Assembly: GCA_002083555.1 (NCBI GenBank)
Contig: MSXN01000020.1
Coordinates: forward strand, 83,110 to 147,109
Source of the DNA: Nitrospira sp. ST-bin5
GTDB lineage: Bacteria > Nitrospirota > Nitrospiria > Nitrospirales > Nitrospiraceae
Reading direction: 5' to 3'
Length of the DNA: 64,000 nt
Shown: positions 34,059 through 43,138 of the stretch, one piece after another
Numbering within the stretch: the first letter of the stretch is position 1
Layout of the letters: each line of letters opens with the position of its first letter
Position numbers and translations under genes: made by a program
Notes under the pieces: generated by a model
The model's database searches: none
What the model was told of the DNA's origin: nothing
Seen by the model: the letters and a program-made list of their open reading frames with translations, nothing else

Positions 34059-34916
34059 ATGATCCGGCATTCAACCAGACCCGCACTGAGCTGCAGCATA
34101 CTAGTTGGATCTCTGCTTTTGGCCGGGTGCGGAGCTTTTTCCGATCAGACACTGGTAACCGACAGCGCAGACGGCGCGGTCTACCTCCAGCAGCTCTCCA
34201 ATCGGGGCACAACCATGCGCTACAGCGGCCCCCTCAAAGCATTCAAAGCCAGTCACCCGATCGACCTGCCTCTCGATACATTAGCCAAGACGTTTGCCGG
34301 ACTCTCCATCGGCATTTTCCCATCGGACAATCACAGCGCACATGAGGGAGTGAAACCCACCCAGGTCTTCTCACCACAGCAGGTCGCTTTTCTAGCCCCG
34401 GCCGTTGCTACAGCACTCAAACGGGCGCAACCGGACCACCGAGTCAAGTTTCAGGTCGGGGGCGGCAACGATGTGACCGATGGAACACTCTATATCGACG
34501 GCCCGGTGCTGCATCTTGCCATCAGCCATTATCATTCACTGGCGGATCGGCGTGACGAACAACTCTCGATTTACGCCCTCTCGTTCGAGCCTCGCGACCT
34601 CCAAGTCCCCTCGGCCACGCCGCAAACCTGGATGGAAATCGAGCAGGATCGGCCTAGAGTCGCACTCGTGTATGGACTGCTGGCAAAGCTCCCGTCAGCC
34701 ACCCCGACTTCCCCTACCCCGGCCATAGCCCTTCCCATGCCGGCAAGTGGTTCCGTCCCGCAGACAGCCGAGTCCGCTCCGGCCATCAGGGCCGTCGTGG
34801 ATAAACAGGCACAGGAGCTCGAAGGCTTGCGTGCAGAGTTGGAGGCGCTCAAGAAGCAGCTAGCGGAACAGGAAACCAAACCCAAGCCCAAGTCAAAACC
34901 CAAAGCCTCACCCTAG
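34059..34916 (+). CDS. Hypothetical lipoprotein with C-terminal coiled coil
   Basis: A 285-residue lipoprotein. I take the ATG at 34059, which begins the signal with lipobox LLLAGC; the upstream open frame crosses the nadE promoter region. The mature domain (residues ~30-210) is not recognised. A proline/alanine-rich linker follows, then a short coiled coil (QAQELEGLRAELEALKKQLAEQE) and a lysine/proline tail. The tail could contact peptidoglycan or partner proteins. It is divergent from nadE. The 200 bp after it (34917-35116) hold nothing obvious. Confidence 0.75.
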   Translation: MIRHSTRPALSCSILVGSLLLAGCGAFSDQTLVTDSADGAVYLQQLSNRGTTMRYSGPLKAFKASHPIDLPLDTLAKTFAGLSIGIFPSDNHSAHEGVKPTQVFSPQQVAFLAPAVATALKRAQPDHRVKFQVGGGNDVTDGTLYIDGPVLHLAISHYHSLADRRDEQLSIYALSFEPRDLQVPSATPQTWMEIEQDRPRVALVYGLLAKLPSATPTSPTPAIALPMPASGSVPQTAESAPAIRAVVDKQAQELEGLRAELEALKKQLAEQETKPKPKSKPKASP

Positions 34917-35116
34917 CCACTCCTTCACAAACTCAGGCAGGCATCATCCCAACAACCTCAACCGCATCGGAACATAAGATGTGGGTGATCAAGAGTCTAT
35001 GTAGTGGGACCATCCCAAAATAGAAAACTAAGGAAGGGCGGAACATCGATCAACTTTTCAACCGTCCCGCACTTGAATCCGCTGCACCAGGCCGGATTCG
35101 ATAACTCCGAACCTGG

Positions 35117-36379
35117 TCAGACCTTTCGCTTCTCGGCGCGCTCGTCGATATCCCCGGCAAGCAGGATTGCTTCCGCAATCTCTCTCATGGATTTCCGCAA
35201 ATCCATGCTTTGCCGTTGAATGAGCTTGAAGGACTCCTCCTCAGACAGTCTCTTGGATCGCATGAGATACCCCTTCGCACGATCCAACAACTTCCGGACG
35301 GCCAGGGCCTCTTGCATCTCGAACGATTTTTCCAACAACGTCGTATGCTCGATGGAAATTGCCGCCTGATTGGCAATCGCCTGCATGAGCCGCACTTCTT
35401 CCGACGTAAAAGTATGGGGAACCGACGTGTAACTATTGATTACGCCCACACACTTCTCCCGCATCATCATCGGCACAGACAGCAGCGAACAAAACCCTTC
35501 CTTCGCCGCTAAGTCAGAATACATATAGTCCCGCTCTTTCGTCACATCCGGAACGATGATTGATCGTCGCTCCTGGACAGCTCGACCGCTGATACTTTGT
35601 CCGACCTTGAGATTGGGTTTTCGCCGATACGCTTCGCTCAAGCTTTGCGTGGCAGCAATCCGCAGCTCTCCGCTGGCTTCGTCCAGCAACATGATCGAAC
35701 AGATTTTCGAGCCCAACATCTGCGCGGTCATGGTCACAATCAGCTGAAGAACATCGTCCGTTATCCGGTTGGACGCAACCGTCTCTGAGACTTGCGACAA
35801 CGTTTCCAACTGCAGCGCCTTCCGGCGCATCTGATCGTAGAGGCGGGCATTCTCAATTGCGCCTCCGACCTGATTGGCAATAGTGGTGAGGAGCGCGAGT
35901 TCATCTTCTCGGTAACGACGAGAGCGCTTATGCTGCACATTGATAACGCCACTGACTTCCTTCTTAGCGAGAATCGGCACGGATACAAAGGCCTGATACC
36001 GATCCTCGGGAAGGTTATTGAAAAACTTGAACCGAGGATCCTCACTGGCATTATTGGGAACGACCACACGCGTCCGCTCTCGGGCCACCCAGCCGGTGAT
36101 GCCTTCGCCCAGACCGATCGTAATGCGCCCGATCAGGCGAGGATGAGGATTTTTCGAGGCCCGAAGAATCAATTCATCCCGGCCGTCAGACAGCAGATAC
36201 AGAAGACAGGCGTCCGCTTTCGTCACCTCGACCACAACATCGACAATATGCCGGAGCACGGCCTCAAGATCGAGCGTGTTACTGATCGACTCGCTAATCC
36301 GATGCAGCACATCCACCTCGCGAGTCTTTTCTCGCAATGCTTGCTCTAGTTGCGCAGATGAGAGCTTTTTTGATGCCAT
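35117..36379 (-). CDS. GAF-GAF-ANTAR antiterminator protein
   Basis: A 420-residue signalling protein. A short coiled coil (LEQALREKTREVDVLHRISESI) leads into a first GAF domain (residues ~25-165) and a second (~195-330). The C-terminal ANTAR domain (~345-405) has the typical VRKLLDRAKGYLMRSKRLSEEE and IQRQSMDLRKSMREIAEAIL. ANTAR domains bind paired hexaloop RNA hairpins and prevent transcription termination, as in NasR and EutV. Here GAF domains replace the usual NIT or receiver input. Five matching leaders lie in nitrogen and NAD genes within 13 kb. It is 48 bp downstream of aroB, same strand. The ligand is unknown. Confidence 0.9.
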   Translation of the reverse strand: MASKKLSSAQLEQALREKTREVDVLHRISESISNTLDLEAVLRHIVDVVVEVTKADACLLYLLSDGRDELILRASKNPHPRLIGRITIGLGEGITGWVARERTRVVVPNNASEDPRFKFFNNLPEDRYQAFVSVPILAKKEVSGVINVQHKRSRRYREDELALLTTIANQVGGAIENARLYDQMRRKALQLETLSQVSETVASNRITDDVLQLIVTMTAQMLGSKICSIMLLDEASGELRIAATQSLSEAYRRKPNLKVGQSISGRAVQERRSIIVPDVTKERDYMYSDLAAKEGFCSLLSVPMMMREKCVGVINSYTSVPHTFTSEEVRLMQAIANQAAISIEHTTLLEKSFEMQEALAVRKLLDRAKGYLMRSKRLSEEESFKLIQRQSMDLRKSMREIAEAILLAGDIDERAEKRKV

Positions 36380-36427
36380 TTTTATAGATCCCGAGCGAGG
36401 ATGTCCCTCATTGCACGTGTTCCCTAT

Positions 36428-37543
36428 TCACTTTGATCGCCCTCTGCCCCCAGCAGAAACAGTGTGAAACCACTCAGCAAACGTGGCTCGCTCAAGCGGC
36501 GCAATCCGAACTTGTCCGATCGCGGACGGCCACACGCCCACCACTTTCCCCTGCGAGACCTTCTTGTCGTGCTGCATTGCCGCCCACACCTTCTTTAGAG
36601 AAGAACTGGTCAGACGATCAGACAAACCAGCAGAGCGGACGATCGACCTGATTCGATCAACTGTCTTCAAGTCGCAATACCCCTGGTGCCGGGCTAAATC
36701 CGCTTCAAGCACAAGCCCAATACCGACAGCCTCTCCATGAATCAATGACCGATAACCACCCAAAGCCTCTAGTGCATGACCTATCGTATGCCCGTAATTC
36801 AAAATTCTTCGACGGTCAGATTCCCGCTCATCTTCGGCTACTACTTGGGCCTTGATCTCACAGGAGCGCTTCACAATCTGCATGACAGCCTGAGGCTCAA
36901 GCTTCAAAATGGCTGGCATCTTTCGTTCGAGATGCGAGAACAACTTGGAGTCCGCAATGATGCCGTACTTGATCACTTCGGCCAAACCTGCAATCCATTC
37001 CCGTTTCGGAAGCGTGCGTAAAAGCGTGGTATCAATCCAGACGGCCTCTGGCTGGTGAAATGCTCCGATGAGATTCTTCCCCAACCTATGATCGACGCCA
37101 GTTTTTCCTCCGACGCTCGAATCCACTTGCGCGACCAATGTGGTCGGCACCTGGACGAAGGGGATCCCTCGCTGATAGATTGCTGCAGCAAAGCCTGTCA
37201 CATCCCCTACAACCCCTCCCCCAAGCGCCATCAACAACGATTTCCGCTCAAATCGCTCCTTCGCCAGCACATCGAGAATCTTTCCAACAGTCGTAAGCGT
37301 CTTATTCTTTTCCCCTGGTGGCAATACGATTGAGACCGGACGGAGCCCAGCCTGCCTACATTGCCCCACCACGGTGCGGAGATAGTACCTGCCAACATGG
37401 CGGTCTGTCACAATGGCGATACGTTCGGTTGAGGCAAGCGACTGAAGGCGCATTCCAAGCTCGTCGATCAAGCCCGGCTTGATGACAATGTCATAGCTTC
37501 GCTCTTTAAGCGACACCGACACTCGTTGCTCTACTCTGCCCAT
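36428..37543 (-). CDS. aroB: 3-Dehydroquinate synthase
   Basis: A 371-residue NAD- and zinc-dependent enzyme of the shikimate pathway that cyclises DAHP to 3-dehydroquinate. Visible are the NAD-binding GGGVVGDVTGFAAAIYQRG, the VPTTLVAQVDSSVGGKTGVD stretch and the zinc-site region NYGHTIGHALEAL followed by HGEAVGIGL. Length is normal. It is followed at 48 bp by the ANTAR gene. The 276-bp gap upstream (37544-37819) holds the pil terminator. Confidence 0.96.
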   Translation of the reverse strand: MGRVEQRVSVSLKERSYDIVIKPGLIDELGMRLQSLASTERIAIVTDRHVGRYYLRTVVGQCRQAGLRPVSIVLPPGEKNKTLTTVGKILDVLAKERFERKSLLMALGGGVVGDVTGFAAAIYQRGIPFVQVPTTLVAQVDSSVGGKTGVDHRLGKNLIGAFHQPEAVWIDTTLLRTLPKREWIAGLAEVIKYGIIADSKLFSHLERKMPAILKLEPQAVMQIVKRSCEIKAQVVAEDERESDRRRILNYGHTIGHALEALGGYRSLIHGEAVGIGLVLEADLARHQGYCDLKTVDRIRSIVRSAGLSDRLTSSSLKKVWAAMQHDKKVSQGKVVGVWPSAIGQVRIAPLERATFAEWFHTVSAGGRGRSK

Positions 37544-37755
37544 ATTCTGAACACTCTCCAGAAATCGCTTCAGCCCATGAATCAGGCCTTCAGGATCTAC
37601 ACACTACTGGCTATTCGCCACTAACTGGGTTGTTTCCAAGAAAAACCGCGTGGATCGTAGCATAGGTTCGGACGAACTAAAAGGTGATCGCCTTACCGGT
37701 CAGCGAGACCATGCCCCCACCCACTACACAGCAGAGACGACTCCCCCAAAAATGT

Positions 37756-37796
37756 TCGGCCCGTACTCATTGCCATCTGCAACAAGTACGGGCCGA
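37756..37796 (-). terminator. Terminator of the pil operon
   Basis: Arms TCGGCCCGTACT and AGTACGGGCCGA, 12 perfect pairs with a 17-base loop, followed on the minus strand by AACATTTTTG. It begins 24 bp after the pilQ stop. Confidence 0.8.
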
Positions 37797-37819
37797 TCCA
37801 AAGCCGCTCTGCCGTTCGA

Positions 37820-39835
37820 CTATGTCGTACGAATAATCGTAGGCGTCATGAAAATCAACAACTCCTGTTTCGACACGCTCTCCGATTTATTCTTAAACAG
37901 CCACCCCAGAACGGGGATTCGTGACAGGTACGGAACTCCCTGTACGTTGTTATTCTGGGTATCCACAAACACACCGCCGATCACCATCGTCTCGCCATCG
38001 CGGACAATCACCTGGGTCGTCGCTTCTCGACGATCGATACTCGGACCAGCGGGATTGCTTCGAGCACCGACCGCATTTCGAGTGGCGCGAACCTTCATAA
38101 GGATCTGCTTCCCCACTTCCTTCGGATCGCGCGAGGTAATTTGCGGGGTCACGTTAAGCTCAAGATTCGCATCCACAAATGTCGTCTGCGTTCCCTGGAG
38201 CGAAGTGGTTTGGAAGGGAATCGATTCACCCTGTGAAATCTTCGCTTCACGTTTATCCAGTGTGGTTATTTTTGGAGCCGCGATCACTTTGCTCAACCCC
38301 AGCAACTCTCCGGCAGACAGCCGTAGATCCAAGGCGAAGCCCGGTGCCAGTTTGCCAAATTGATACCCGATGGCCGGAACAGCCGGAAGTCCGCCAACCT
38401 GGGCGGGGAGATTGACGATAAAGTCACGAGGGATTGTTCCCGTCCCACTCTGCCCGGCAGCTGTCCCTCCAAGAGGGGCAAACGCACCCGTCGCGTTGCC
38501 GAAAAAATTGAACTTATTTGCGCTAAAATCAGCATTCTGGAATCCCCACTGGATACCCATGCCTCGTGCATACACGGTGTCCGCTTGAACAATGCGCGCT
38601 TCAATCTGCACCTGAGGAACCTGGAGATCCAACCCATCCACCAATTGCTTCATCACCGCCAGCTTGGTCTCGGTATCTCGCACGATTAGCGCATTGCTTC
38701 CGGCGCTGATATTCATGACACCACGAGGGCTCAAGTACTGCCTCAATGCCGTTTGAAGCTCCTGCGCCTGGATGTTCCTGATGTAGAACACGCGATCAAC
38801 CAGCTCCTCCGCTTTGGTCTTCGCCTCTTTTGCGCGGGCTTCTTCATCCTGTTGCTTGGCAATGTTCGTCAGCGTATCAACCCACACGATTGTTCCCTGA
38901 CGAATCATCCCCAACCCATTCATCTTGAGCAGCATATCCAGGGCCTGATCCCAGGGTACGCTGACAAGCTTCATGGTTACCTTGGCCTTAACCCCTTCAC
39001 CCACCACGATATTAAATCCACTGACCTCAGCGATGAGACGAAGAATGTTGGTGATATCGGCCTGCTGAAAGTCTAAAGAAATCCGGCGTCCAGCAAAGCG
39101 TGTCTGGCCGGCAACCAGATCATCCCCTCGTGAATCACTCTCCGGAGTTGCGCTTTCAGTAGCCATCTGAATGGTCCGGACCTTGAACTTCCCTTGCGCA
39201 GGCCCCATGACCTGCCCCTTCTTTGCTCGGGTCTCCCTCGGCACCATCTGTCCAGGGTCTGCAAACTCACTCGCGCCAATTCCAACTGGATCGGTGATAC
39301 TTCCTACAGTTGACGACACCACGGTTAGCGGAACAGCATTCGGCCCCACCGCTCTCGGCTTTAGCGAAACCAGAATGTCATGTCCAACAGGAGTGACCGA
39401 AAATGAGGGACGACCGAGAAGCTCGAGAACAAGGCGAACCTTATCAGCATGATATCCAACTCTGACTTTCCTAAGAAGTTGATGCTGCCCCAAGACAAGG
39501 GGAGACTTGAGTGCCGACGACACCGAGATAAGATCGACAACCAACCGATTCTCGTCTAACAATCGAGCGGCGGAGAACAATTTTCCATCGCCCTTCACAA
39601 GAACGGTGACCTCATCCCCTTCCGGACGGACTTCAATCTTGGTGACCATTTGGGCTGGAACATCGATCGCATCCGAGGCGATGCGTGCCTGGTCATGCAC
39701 CCTCTCCCCAATGCTAGCTGCTTGAGTAGGCACTGATTCAGCTTGAATATTCTGGGCACTCAGCAGGGCACCCACCATACCCAGCCACCAAGCCCGGCGA
39801 AACGAAGCACCTGCTACTGCCACTAGTGTTTTCAT
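37820..39835 (-). CDS. pilQ: Type IV pilus secretin PilQ
   Basis: A 671-residue outer-membrane secretin through which pili pass. After a signal peptide comes an AMIN domain (VTVLVKGDGKLFSAARLLDENR...), for peptidoglycan binding. An STN domain (ISLDFQQADITNILRLIAEVSG) and the N1-type domain (YLSPRGVMNISAGSNALIVRDT) follow. The secretin core has VIAAPKITTLDKREAKISQGESIPF and FKNKSESVSKQELLIFMTP. Last gene of pilMNOPQ; its start overlaps the pilP stop by four bases. Confidence 0.95.
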   Translation of the reverse strand: MKTLVAVAGASFRRAWWLGMVGALLSAQNIQAESVPTQAASIGERVHDQARIASDAIDVPAQMVTKIEVRPEGDEVTVLVKGDGKLFSAARLLDENRLVVDLISVSSALKSPLVLGQHQLLRKVRVGYHADKVRLVLELLGRPSFSVTPVGHDILVSLKPRAVGPNAVPLTVVSSTVGSITDPVGIGASEFADPGQMVPRETRAKKGQVMGPAQGKFKVRTIQMATESATPESDSRGDDLVAGQTRFAGRRISLDFQQADITNILRLIAEVSGFNIVVGEGVKAKVTMKLVSVPWDQALDMLLKMNGLGMIRQGTIVWVDTLTNIAKQQDEEARAKEAKTKAEELVDRVFYIRNIQAQELQTALRQYLSPRGVMNISAGSNALIVRDTETKLAVMKQLVDGLDLQVPQVQIEARIVQADTVYARGMGIQWGFQNADFSANKFNFFGNATGAFAPLGGTAAGQSGTGTIPRDFIVNLPAQVGGLPAVPAIGYQFGKLAPGFALDLRLSAGELLGLSKVIAAPKITTLDKREAKISQGESIPFQTTSLQGTQTTFVDANLELNVTPQITSRDPKEVGKQILMKVRATRNAVGARSNPAGPSIDRREATTQVIVRDGETMVIGGVFVDTQNNNVQGVPYLSRIPVLGWLFKNKSESVSKQELLIFMTPTIIRTT

Positions 39836-40467
39836 TCTGCGCCCTCTTTCGGGTGAAGAAGCTTAACGTATTCTCGCTCCTGTTTTTTCCCATAGACATC
39901 AGTAAACCGTTCTTGCACGATGATTCCTCGCTCCGTAATGGCACTCACAACACCATTGTTCTGCCCGAGGCGTGTCCCACGTCTGACAGCATATCCATAC
40001 CCCTCAGGAGTCTGGACCATCGCTGTATACCCGTACGCGCCCCACACAATGGCGATCAAATTCAGCTCCGTCAAATTGACTCGTTGAAGCGGAGGAAGGC
40101 TGACATCCATCTTTCCTGGTTGGAGTTGCTGCACGACCGGCGCAAACGGATCTCGACGGCCTGATGGATCATATCCAAATCCACTCCCAGTATCAGGAAG
40201 AGTGGATGGAGATGAGAGCGATGCTTCTCCTTCAACGGATGGGTTTGCCATCAAGGTCGGAGCGATGGTTTGTCGTTGGATTTCAGGAGCGGCAGGCAGC
40301 TTAATCGAATCCTGCCGTAGCGGACTGATTTGATTCGATGGGGTCAAAGTCCCGGCGCCAAGTTCCGCGCCTGGGGCGACGACGAACAGCAATACGCCGG
40401 CAAGGAAGATAGTGCCCACTCGAATTCTTGACACACGCGCTATCCGCTCCACACTAGACAGTTGCAT
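39832..40467 (-). CDS. pilP: Type IV pilus assembly protein PilP
   Basis: A 211-residue periplasmic protein linking the PilNO inner-membrane complex to PilQ. The N-terminal hydrophobic stretch (VGTIFLAGVLLFVVAPG) is an anchor or signal. A disordered proline-rich linker leads to the PilP beta domain (RRDPFAPVVQQL, LNLIAIVWGAYGYTAMVQTPEGYGYAVRRGTRLGQ). It lacks the usual lipobox cysteine, so it may be held by a membrane helix. Overlaps pilQ and follows pilO by 14 bp. Confidence 0.93.
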   Translation of the reverse strand: MQLSSVERIARVSRIRVGTIFLAGVLLFVVAPGAELGAGTLTPSNQISPLRQDSIKLPAAPEIQRQTIAPTLMANPSVEGEASLSSPSTLPDTGSGFGYDPSGRRDPFAPVVQQLQPGKMDVSLPPLQRVNLTELNLIAIVWGAYGYTAMVQTPEGYGYAVRRGTRLGQNNGVVSAITERGIIVQERFTDVYGKKQEREYVKLLHPKEGAE

Positions 40468-40481
40468 AGCTCCTCAATCCC

Positions 40482-41129
40482 CTATTTGCCAACCGGAGCT
40501 GGCTTCCCAACATTTGGCACCGGAATCGCGGCAGCCTGCTTCTCCGGAGGAGCCGCATATGCCACAAGATCAAATTGCGCCTGGGACACAATTCGTCCCT
40601 GCTCCATCTTTGGCGCCCCCATCTTGAGACCTGAGACTGTAATAATTCTCGGGAGCCGATTAATACGATCAAAAAACAATGCCGTTGTATGGTAGGCCCC
40701 GGTAGCTTCGACGGCGACAGGCATCTTCACAAACAGTTTCGACGCATCTTCTGACTGAGCTCCTGGCCGCCACAACCTAATATCGAGCCCCAGGCGGACA
40801 CCAAGATCGGACACTTGCTTCAACAGCATAACCGCTTCTTCTTCCGGAGGAAGTCGTTCCTTCTTTTTTGCCAGTTCGATCTCAAGCTGTTTATTGGCAG
40901 CGAGCAATTCGTCGAGGTGCTTCGCCTTGATCGTGAGGGTCTGAATTTCTCCGTCCAACCGTGCGTTGTCCGCTTGAAGCATGTCAATCGCCGCGGCTTT
41001 TGGTTCTGCAATATAGAAGTAGAACCCCGCCATCAGCACCCCAACAAGCAAACCCAGGAGGGCCAGCTTCTGCGGGGCAGGGATACTGCGCAGCGTCTCT
41101 AGATTGATAGAAGGCAACGCCATGCTCAA
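40482..41129 (-). CDS. pilO: Type IV pilus inner-membrane protein PilO
   Basis: A 215-residue protein with one membrane span (LALLGLLVGVLMAGFYFYIA) and a coiled coil (LQADNARLDGEIQTLTIKAKHLDELLAANKQL). The ferredoxin-like PilO domain follows (EEEAVMLLKQVSDLGVRLGLDIRLWRPG, VEATGAYHTTALFFDRINRLPRII). It pairs with PilN to form the alignment complex. Its start overlaps the pilN stop by four bases. Confidence 0.94.
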   Translation of the reverse strand: MSMALPSINLETLRSIPAPQKLALLGLLVGVLMAGFYFYIAEPKAAAIDMLQADNARLDGEIQTLTIKAKHLDELLAANKQLEIELAKKKERLPPEEEAVMLLKQVSDLGVRLGLDIRLWRPGAQSEDASKLFVKMPVAVEATGAYHTTALFFDRINRLPRIITVSGLKMGAPKMEQGRIVSQAQFDLVAYAAPPEKQAAAIPVPNVGKPAPVGK

Positions 41130-41677
41130 CCTTTCAGGCGAAATGCCAGTTTAAACTGGTAGATATTGATCTTATTCTCTACTGCGGCCTTACTTTCCTG
41201 GAGATTGATATTTGCAAAAAAATCAGTCCGGCGCAGATTGTTGACGAACTCGACAACTTCATCATTCGTCAAGGCCTTTCCCTCTACTTCCACATTTTCC
41301 GCAGATAGCTTCAAATTGGTGAGCCAGACCTTCAAGGGCTCAATACTTTGGCTCACAAGATCCAACACTTTAACCGGCCCGACCCGCGCCGACTCAAGTT
41401 GATCGATCACCCGATTCTTATCCTCTAACAACTTCTTCTTCTGCTCAAAGTCCTGTACCTGCTTCACCTGTTCTTTGAGCTGAACAACTTGCTTCTCTTT
41501 CGCTAGCTTCTCTTCCTGCCTCGCCTCGATGACCTCATCAAGAGAAGAAGAGTACCACCAACAACCTGCGATCGTGACCAAGAGCACACCAACACCCAGT
41601 AAGGCCTGCGCCCGAACATCATACTGAGGCTTGGCCGTGCGCCCTTTAGGGCCAGGCAGTAGATTGATACGAATCAT
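41126..41677 (-). CDS. pilN: Type IV pilus inner-membrane protein PilN
   Basis: A 183-residue bitopic protein. The N-terminal MIRINLLPG is the PilM-binding motif of the family. A membrane span (ALLGVGVLLVTIAGCWWYSS) and coiled coil (AKEKQVVQLKEQVKQVQDFEQKKKLLEDK) follow, then a small periplasmic domain. Overlaps pilM and pilO by four bases each, giving coupled translation. Confidence 0.95.
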   Translation of the reverse strand: MIRINLLPGPKGRTAKPQYDVRAQALLGVGVLLVTIAGCWWYSSSLDEVIEARQEEKLAKEKQVVQLKEQVKQVQDFEQKKKLLEDKNRVIDQLESARVGPVKVLDLVSQSIEPLKVWLTNLKLSAENVEVEGKALTNDEVVEFVNNLRRTDFFANINLQESKAAVENKINIYQFKLAFRLKG

Positions 41678-42789
41678 CGGTCCCCCACTGATCTCAAGGC
41701 CAGCCCTACCGCAACAGAAGCCAGCGGCGCCATTTCAGCCAGGGCATCCTGATCGAAGTCACTTCCCGATGTATCAATTTCACTAAACGGATTGGCAACT
41801 TCGACTGGCGTTTGCATGCGGTCACTTAATTGCTGCACGAGCCCGCTGACGCGCGCGACCCCGCCACACACTAAAACACGATCCAGCCCAACATTTAAGG
41901 CAGAGGTCTTGAAATAATCAACCGTTCTGGCGATTTCTGAGGCCACTTCTCCATTGACGCTATCAATCACACTGTCAATAGAACCCGACGCGGCCTTCCC
42001 GCTTCGCTCGCCTTTTTTGGTCTCTTCAGCTTCCTCGTAGGACAGGCCCATTTCCCTCTGAATCGCTTCCGTGTAGCGATTGCCACCCAACGGGATATCC
42101 CGGGTAAACAAAGAGACGCCCCCGCGGATAATGTTGACGTTCATCACACTGGCTCCAAGATTCACCAGAGCCGTCGTTTCATCTTGAGCCAGGGGATAGT
42201 TAATCGCGTGCATATTTTCGATGGCAAAGGCATCGACGTCCATGACCATCGGCATCAATCCGGCACCCTTAACCAACTCGGTCAACTCATTGATCTTGTC
42301 CTTCTTTGCCGCCACGAGAATAACCGACATCTCCCCGGACCCCTCGCCTGAGGCATCAGCCGGAAGCACATGAAAATCGATATTCACTTCATTGATATCG
42401 AACGGAATATATTGCTCCGCCGCTAATTTCACTTGCCCTTCCAGCTCCTCATCGGGCATCGGAGGCAAGCTGATTTTCTTCACAATGACGGCATGACCTG
42501 AGATGGACACCGCGACTTGCTTATTTTTGACGTTCGATTCCTCAAACAACTCACGAATAGCCGAGACCACTCGCCCTTCATCCATGACCGTTCCATCTAC
42601 GATCACTTCCGGCTCCAACGGCTTCATACCGAACTTCTGGAGATAGTACCGGCCCTTACTCTCTCTCAGCTGCACCAACTTAATTGCGCTCGACCCAATA
42701 TCGAGCCCAACCAGCTGACGCTTGGGAGTCAGTAACGAGACAATGTCGGTCTCAAACATGTTTTTAAATGTGCTTAGCATATCCCTCAC
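41674..42789 (-). CDS. pilM: Type IV pilus actin-like ATPase PilM
   Basis: A 371-residue cytoplasmic protein of the actin/FtsA fold that binds PilN. Nucleotide-binding parts visible are LVGLDIGSSAIKLVQL near residue 25, ETTALVNLGASVMNVNIIRGG and RVLVCGGVARVSGL. Full length. First gene of pilMNOPQ, eight bases after a MerR-like gene. The ATG at 42789 gives a slightly long N-terminus; one three codons later is an alternative. Confidence 0.95.
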   Translation of the reverse strand: MRDMLSTFKNMFETDIVSLLTPKRQLVGLDIGSSAIKLVQLRESKGRYYLQKFGMKPLEPEVIVDGTVMDEGRVVSAIRELFEESNVKNKQVAVSISGHAVIVKKISLPPMPDEELEGQVKLAAEQYIPFDINEVNIDFHVLPADASGEGSGEMSVILVAAKKDKINELTELVKGAGLMPMVMDVDAFAIENMHAINYPLAQDETTALVNLGASVMNVNIIRGGVSLFTRDIPLGGNRYTEAIQREMGLSYEEAEETKKGERSGKAASGSIDSVIDSVNGEVASEIARTVDYFKTSALNVGLDRVLVCGGVARVSGLVQQLSDRMQTPVEVANPFSEIDTSGSDFDQDALAEMAPLASVAVGLALRSVGDR

Positions 42790-42797
42790 CCGCTACA

Positions 42798-43010
42798 CTA
42801 CAGGACAAACTTTCGAGCGCGAATCATTTTCTGAATTTCCGCCACATTCTCCTGCGTATACAGCCGCCAGTTTCGCCAGTCTCGAGGAGGACCAGAAATC
42901 AATCCTTCGCGCTCCCATCGAAACAACGTGGCTTTCGATATATCGAACAAGTCACACACCTGATTCGTCTTATACCCTGATATCTTTCGAATCGCGTTTC
43001 GTTTCTTCAC
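42798..43010 (-). CDS. Small MerR-type helix-turn-helix protein
   Basis: A 70-residue protein that is almost only a MerR-like DNA-binding domain (YKTNQVCDLFDISKATLFRWEREGLI, then NWRLYTQENVAEIQKMIRA). It has no effector or dimerisation helix as in full MerR regulators. Placed eight bases before pilM, it is probably cotranscribed and may control pilus genes. Upstream (43011-43138) is a promoter-sized gap. Confidence 0.78.
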   Translation of the reverse strand: MKKRNAIRKISGYKTNQVCDLFDISKATLFRWEREGLISGPPRDWRNWRLYTQENVAEIQKMIRARKFVL

Positions 43011-43138
43011 GTGAAATGTGCCTGAGGGAAGCTAGGTTCTGCAGGTACAAGGTAAGTATAGTCAATATGCTCGACCTGTCAAGCAACACACCCGAACTGA
43101 CAGGAAGCAGCGTGGATTGCAGCGCCTGAGAATCCTCC

